DNA from: Pseudomonadota bacterium
GTDB taxonomy: Bacteria; Pseudomonadota; Alphaproteobacteria; Rhizobiales; Methylopilaceae
Direction of reading: 5' to 3'
Length of the DNA stretch: 64,000 bases
Assembly: GCA_023388965.1 (NCBI GenBank)
Contig: JAEWFF010000018.1
Location: 62,001-126,000, forward strand
Made by a program: the position numbers and the translations under genes. Of this stretch, positions 61,300 through 64,000 are shown one piece after another. Every line of letters begins with the position of its first letter. Positions within the stretch are counted from its first letter, which is position 1. The notes beneath the pieces are model-generated. The model was not told the origin of the DNA. It worked only from the letters and a program-made list of their open reading frames with translations, and ran no database searches.

Positions 61300-62121
61300 A
61301 TGCGCGGTTTTCCTGTCTGCCTAACAGTTCTTGCGTCGCTTGCGTTCCTTGCCACTCAAGGGACGGATGCGGGTGCGCAGCCCGCGTCCCCATGGGTCGA
61401 GGAGGCGGGCGCACAGGTGCGCCTTGTCGCCGGCGCTCCGGCCGAGGACGGCGCATTGCGCGCGGGCGTCGAAATAAAGCTCGCTCCCGGCTGGAAGACA
61501 TACTGGATCAATCCCGGGCCGACCGGCATTCCGCCGCGGCTGGATTTCACGGCTTCGGAAAATGTGGCGAGCGCCGTGCCGCTGTGGCCCGCGCCGGTGC
61601 GGTTCACCGATGGAAGCTCGCACGCAATCGGCTATGCGGGACGGTTCATCGTGCCCTTGCGCATCGAGCCGAAAGAGGCGGGCAGACCGGTGCGCCTGAA
61701 CGCCGTTCTCGATTACGGCCTGTGCGAAAATATCTGCGTGCCCGCGCGGGCCGAACTTGCACTGACGCTCGATCCCGATGCCGAGGCCGATGCATTCACC
61801 GCGCTGGAGATCGCAGGGTTTGCGGCGCGCGTGCCGCGTACGGAAAAGCTCGGCAGTGATGAAAAGCTCGCAATCACCGCGCTCGCACGCACCGACAAGG
61901 GCCTCGGCGTCAGCGTGCGTTTTCCCGACGATGCGAACGTGACGGATCTGTTCGCCAGCACGCCGGACGGCGCGATGAATATTCCGCGAAAGACCGGCCC
62001 CGGCACATACCGTATCGACCTCGGCCCGCAGGCGCCCGCACGGTTCGATCTCGTCGCGGTCGCGGACGGCGCGGCAATCCGCGTCCCCGTGACTCTCGAC
62101 CTTGGCGGCCCGACGCCTTAA
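61300..62121 (+). CDS. DsbD N-terminal-domain-like secreted protein
   Basis: This 273-residue protein has a signal peptide (MRGFPVCLTVLASLAFLATQ). Its immunoglobulin-like DsbD_N/ScsB-type domain reads EIKLAPGWKTYWINPGPTGI, PVRFTDGSSHAIGYAGRFIV and the redox pair LDYGLCENICVPARAELALT (C-x3-C). It lacks the membrane and thioredoxin domains of full DsbD, so it is a stand-alone periplasmic domain. A peroxiredoxin follows 45 bp downstream. Confidence 0.88.
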   Translation: MRGFPVCLTVLASLAFLATQGTDAGAQPASPWVEEAGAQVRLVAGAPAEDGALRAGVEIKLAPGWKTYWINPGPTGIPPRLDFTASENVASAVPLWPAPVRFTDGSSHAIGYAGRFIVPLRIEPKEAGRPVRLNAVLDYGLCENICVPARAELALTLDPDAEADAFTALEIAGFAARVPRTEKLGSDEKLAITALARTDKGLGVSVRFPDDANVTDLFASTPDGAMNIPRKTGPGTYRIDLGPQAPARFDLVAVADGAAIRVPVTLDLGGPTP

Positions 62122-62166
62122 TTAGACCCCGCCTTCCACTTTTGTGAAAAGAAGAGAGAGACGCCT

Positions 62167-62652
62167 ATGTCCATCAAAGCCGGTGACAAGATTCCGGAAG
62201 CCACGTTTGCCGTCATGGGTCCCGAGGGGCCCGCGAAGAAGACGACCGACGAGGTTTTCAAGGGCAAGAAGGTCGTGCTGTTTGCGGTTCCGGGCGCGTT
62301 CACGCCGTCCTGCCACAAGAACCATCTGCCGAGCTATGTCGAGAAGTATGACGAGCTGAAAGCCAAGGGCGTCGATTCCATCGTCGTGACCGGCGTCAAC
62401 GATGTCTTCGTGCAGGACGCGTGGATCAAGGCCGTCGGCTGCGAAGGCAAGATCGACGCTCTGGCCGATGGCAGCGCGGATTTCGCCAAGGCCATGGGTA
62501 TGGACATCGATCTCGGCAAGGCCGGTCTCGGCATCCGCTCCAAGCGTTACGCCGCGATTGTCGATGACGGCGTCGTGACGTGGTTCGATGTCGAGGATGC
62601 GCCGCCGAAGACCGACAAGACCAAGGCGGACGAAGTTCTGAAGCATCTGTGA
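62167..62652 (+). CDS. Peroxiredoxin (Prx5-type)
   Basis: This 161-residue peroxiredoxin has the peroxidatic Cys in VLFAVPGAFTPSCHKNHLPS (T-P-S-C), then VVTGVNDVFVQDAWIKAVGC with a possible second Cys, and GIRSKRYAAIVDDGVVTWFD. It reduces hydroperoxides in the cytosol, with glutathione or thioredoxin as partner. GAGAGAG lies upstream. It follows the DsbD-N-type gene on the same strand. Confidence 0.94.
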   Translation: MSIKAGDKIPEATFAVMGPEGPAKKTTDEVFKGKKVVLFAVPGAFTPSCHKNHLPSYVEKYDELKAKGVDSIVVTGVNDVFVQDAWIKAVGCEGKIDALADGSADFAKAMGMDIDLGKAGLGIRSKRYAAIVDDGVVTWFDVEDAPPKTDKTKADEVLKHL

Positions 62653-62663
62653 TGTTTTTCGCC

Positions 62664-62873
62664 TCTCCCGCTTGCGGGAGAGGTCGGCACGGTGCGGAGC
62701 ACCGGCCGGGTGAGGGGTTAAGCTCCTCACCCGGCGACATGCTTCACATGTGAAGCCATAAAACCAATCCTCATCCTGAGGAGGCACGTAGTGCCGTCTC
62801 GAAGGATGGGCCGCACATGCGGTGTTTGCCGCCCATCCTTCGAGACGGGCCTTTGGCCCTCCTCAGGATGAGG
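62664..62873. repeat. Repeat types B and A between the peroxiredoxin and rnhA
   Basis: Type B is at 62664-62717 (CTCTCCCGcttGCGGGAGAG, inner GGTGC/GCACC, CCGGGTGAGGGG), with a truncated inverted copy at about 62724-62756. Type A is at 62769-62810, inverted with 62832-62873. The pair of type A copies can form one long stem. It fills the 224-bp gap. Confidence 0.85.
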
Positions 62874-62876
62874 TCG

Positions 62877-63329
62877 TTACCTTCCCTTGAACGGCGCCAT
62901 GCCTGTGCGCGCAAGTTCGTCCGCACGTTCATTGTCGACATCGCCGGCATGGCCCTTCACCCAGTGCCAGGCGACATCGTGGCGGGCGATGAGGGCGTCG
63001 AGCTCTTCCCAGAGTTCCTGGTTCTTGACCGGCTTCCTGTCAGCGGTTTTCCAGCCGTTGCGTTTCCAGCCCTTCATCCACTGCGTGATGCCGCCGCGTA
63101 CATATTGGCTGTCGGTATAAAGATCGACCGCGCAGGATCGTGTCAGGGCTTCCAGCGCGCGGATGGCGGCGGTGAGTTCCATCCGGTTATTGGTGGTCAT
63201 TGCCTCGCCGCCCGACAGCTCCTTCACCGTGCCGTTGAATTTCAGCAGCGCGCCCCAGCCGCCGGGACCGGGATTTCCCGAACATGCGCCATCGGTCCAG
63301 ATCGCCACGCGCGCGCTCACGGCTGCCAT
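62877..63329 (-). CDS. rnhA: Ribonuclease HI
   Basis: This 150-residue enzyme cuts RNA in RNA/DNA hybrids. The catalytic acidic residues are in [20 protein letters not shown] (Asp), [17 protein letters not shown] (Glu), [20 protein letters not shown] (Asp) and [14 protein letters not shown] (Asp). The start is ATG at 63329 or GTG at 63320. The GTG overlaps the thrB stop by four bases (GTGA) and is as likely. Transcribed after thrB. Confidence 0.95.
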   Translation of the reverse strand: MAAVSARVAIWTDGACSGNPGPGGWGALLKFNGTVKELSGGEAMTTNNRMELTAAIRALEALTRSCAVDLYTDSQYVRGGITQWMKGWKRNGWKTADRKPVKNQELWEELDALIARHDVAWHWVKGHAGDVDNERADELARTGMAPFKGR

Positions 63330-64000
63330 CCGTATTCGGCGACCGATGCGACCGCCTGATGGAAGCGCAGCTTGCGCCAGTATTCGAGCGGATGCTTCGG
63401 CTGCACCATGGCGCCGGTCGGAACCGACAGCCAGTCGACAAGACGCGTCAGCAGGAACCGCATGGCCGCGCCGCGCGCCAGAAGCGGCAAAGCGGCGATC
63501 TCCTCCTGCTGCAGCGGGCGTTCGGCATGATAGGCCGCCAGCATGGCCCGCCCCTTGGTCGCGTTGTAGGCGTGGTCCGGCTCGAAGCACCAGGCGTTGA
63601 GGCAGATCGCGAGGTCGTAGGCCAGAATGTCCGTACAGGCGAAATAGAAGTCGATCAGGCCGGGCGGCTGTCCCTGGATGAACAGCACATTGTCGGGGAA
63701 AAGATCGGCATGGATCGTGCCGCGCGGCAGGTCCGCCGGCCAGTTGCGGCCAAGGAAATGCAGTTCCTCGCCGATTGCGCCGGCAAGCCCCGCGCGCACT
63801 TCATTGGCGCGGTCGAGCGCGCTGTCGGCGAGCCGCTTCCAGCCCTCGGGCCCGAAATCGTTGTCGCGCGTCATGGCGAAGCCGAGGCCGACCTTGTGGA
63901 GGCGCGCCAGCGCCTGTCCGACCTGCGCGGCGTTTTCGACGGTCGGGCGGCGGCGTGAAATGCCGTCGAGAAAGGTCACGATGGCGGCCGGGCGGCCGCA
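63317..64000 (-). CDS. thrB: Homoserine kinase (APH-fold), N-terminus outside window
   Basis: The reading frame is open to the window edge, so the N-terminus is missing. Visible are [13 protein letters not shown] (residues upstream of the GTG at 63979), the APH catalytic loop [40 protein letters not shown] and [14 protein letters not shown]. This is the alphaproteobacterial ThrB type, distinct from GHMP homoserine kinases. It phosphorylates homoserine in threonine synthesis. Overlaps rnhA. Confidence 0.92.
   Translation of the reverse strand, partial: CGRPAAIVTFLDGISRRRPTVENAAQVGQALARLHKVGLGFAMTRDNDFGPEGWKRLADSALDRANEVRAGLAGAIGEELHFLGRNWPADLPRGTIHADLFPDNVLFIQGQPPGLIDFYFACTDILAYDLAICLNAWCFEPDHAYNATKGRAMLAAYHAERPLQQEEIAALPLLARGAAMRFLLTRLVDWLSVPTGAMVQPKHPLEYWRKLRFHQAVASVAEYGWQP

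Overview
The window is about 64 kb of GC-rich chromosomal DNA from an alphaproteobacterium, most likely a member of the Hyphomicrobiales (Rhizobiales). The signs are the gene blocks prs/rplY/pth/ychF, pgeF/midA/lgt, uvrC/pgsA/moaD/moaE, MarR/OmpR-type regulator/EnvZ-type kinase next to ilvE, a petABC operon facing hemF, Omp25/RopB-type outer-membrane proteins, RcnB-like and DUF6111 proteins, and a TTAA-N7-TTAAC site of the CtrA type. petB and petC are separate genes, unlike the fused form in Bradyrhizobium. I cannot name a genus. I see no tRNA, rRNA, CRISPR array, phage or transposase.

Layout. 1-6.8 kb (minus strand): an envelope operon of MoxR ATPase, DUF58, a DUF4159/BatA membrane protein and a vWA-like membrane protein cut by the window edge. 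7-9.8 kb: DUF6111, the CCA-adding enzyme and two small secreted proteins. 9.8-13.6 kb: hemF and the divergent bc1 operon petABC, with an FNR/FixK-like box between them. 13.7-19 kb: apt, then nfi-ychF-pth-rplY and prs on the minus strand, with a parDE toxin-antitoxin cassette inserted antisense between rplY and prs. 19.3-29.5 kb: lipoprotein maturation (lgt), the MidA-type methyltransferase, pgeF, ubiK, proC, a chain of small conserved genes ending in a CsaA-like tRNA-binding protein, and a PetP/PetR-like regulator pair with a histidine kinase. 29.6-35.7 kb: ilvE, a secreted amidase-like protein, an ArsR/YeeE-YedE sulfur-import cassette and a chemoreceptor. 35.7-44 kb: four outer-membrane barrel genes flanking moaE-moaD-pgsA, an ECF41 sigma factor with its carboxymuconolactone-decarboxylase-family target, and uvrC. 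44-53.9 kb: glutathione transferase, cold-shock protein, rlmJ, a secreted RNase T2 with a secreted partner, an ornithine decarboxylase-like enzyme, a glycosyltransferase, cupin, RlpA-like, DoxX and an OpgC/SGNH pair. 54-64 kb: uvrB, a methyltransferase with a signal peptide, an amino-acid permease, a WG-repeat protein, YqgE/AlgH, a DsbD-N-type protein, a peroxiredoxin, rnhA and thrB (5' end outside the window).

Most of the window is core genome. The parts that stand out are: (i) the ECF41 module, where all three family motifs and a matching TGTCACA-N16-CGTC promoter can be read directly; (ii) the parDE cassette with a perfect 25-bp operator dyad; (iii) the ArsR/YeeE cassette with an operator over the -10 region; (iv) a secreted RNase T2 translationally coupled through a TTG start to a small four-cysteine secreted protein; (v) an outer-membrane protein with a glycine-rich, two-cysteine insertion; and (vi) two families of modular palindromic repeats filling most of the longer gaps. 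I found no clear wholly new multi-gene system. The RNase T2 pair, the OpgC/SGNH pair and the exported methyltransferase are the least explained gene arrangements.
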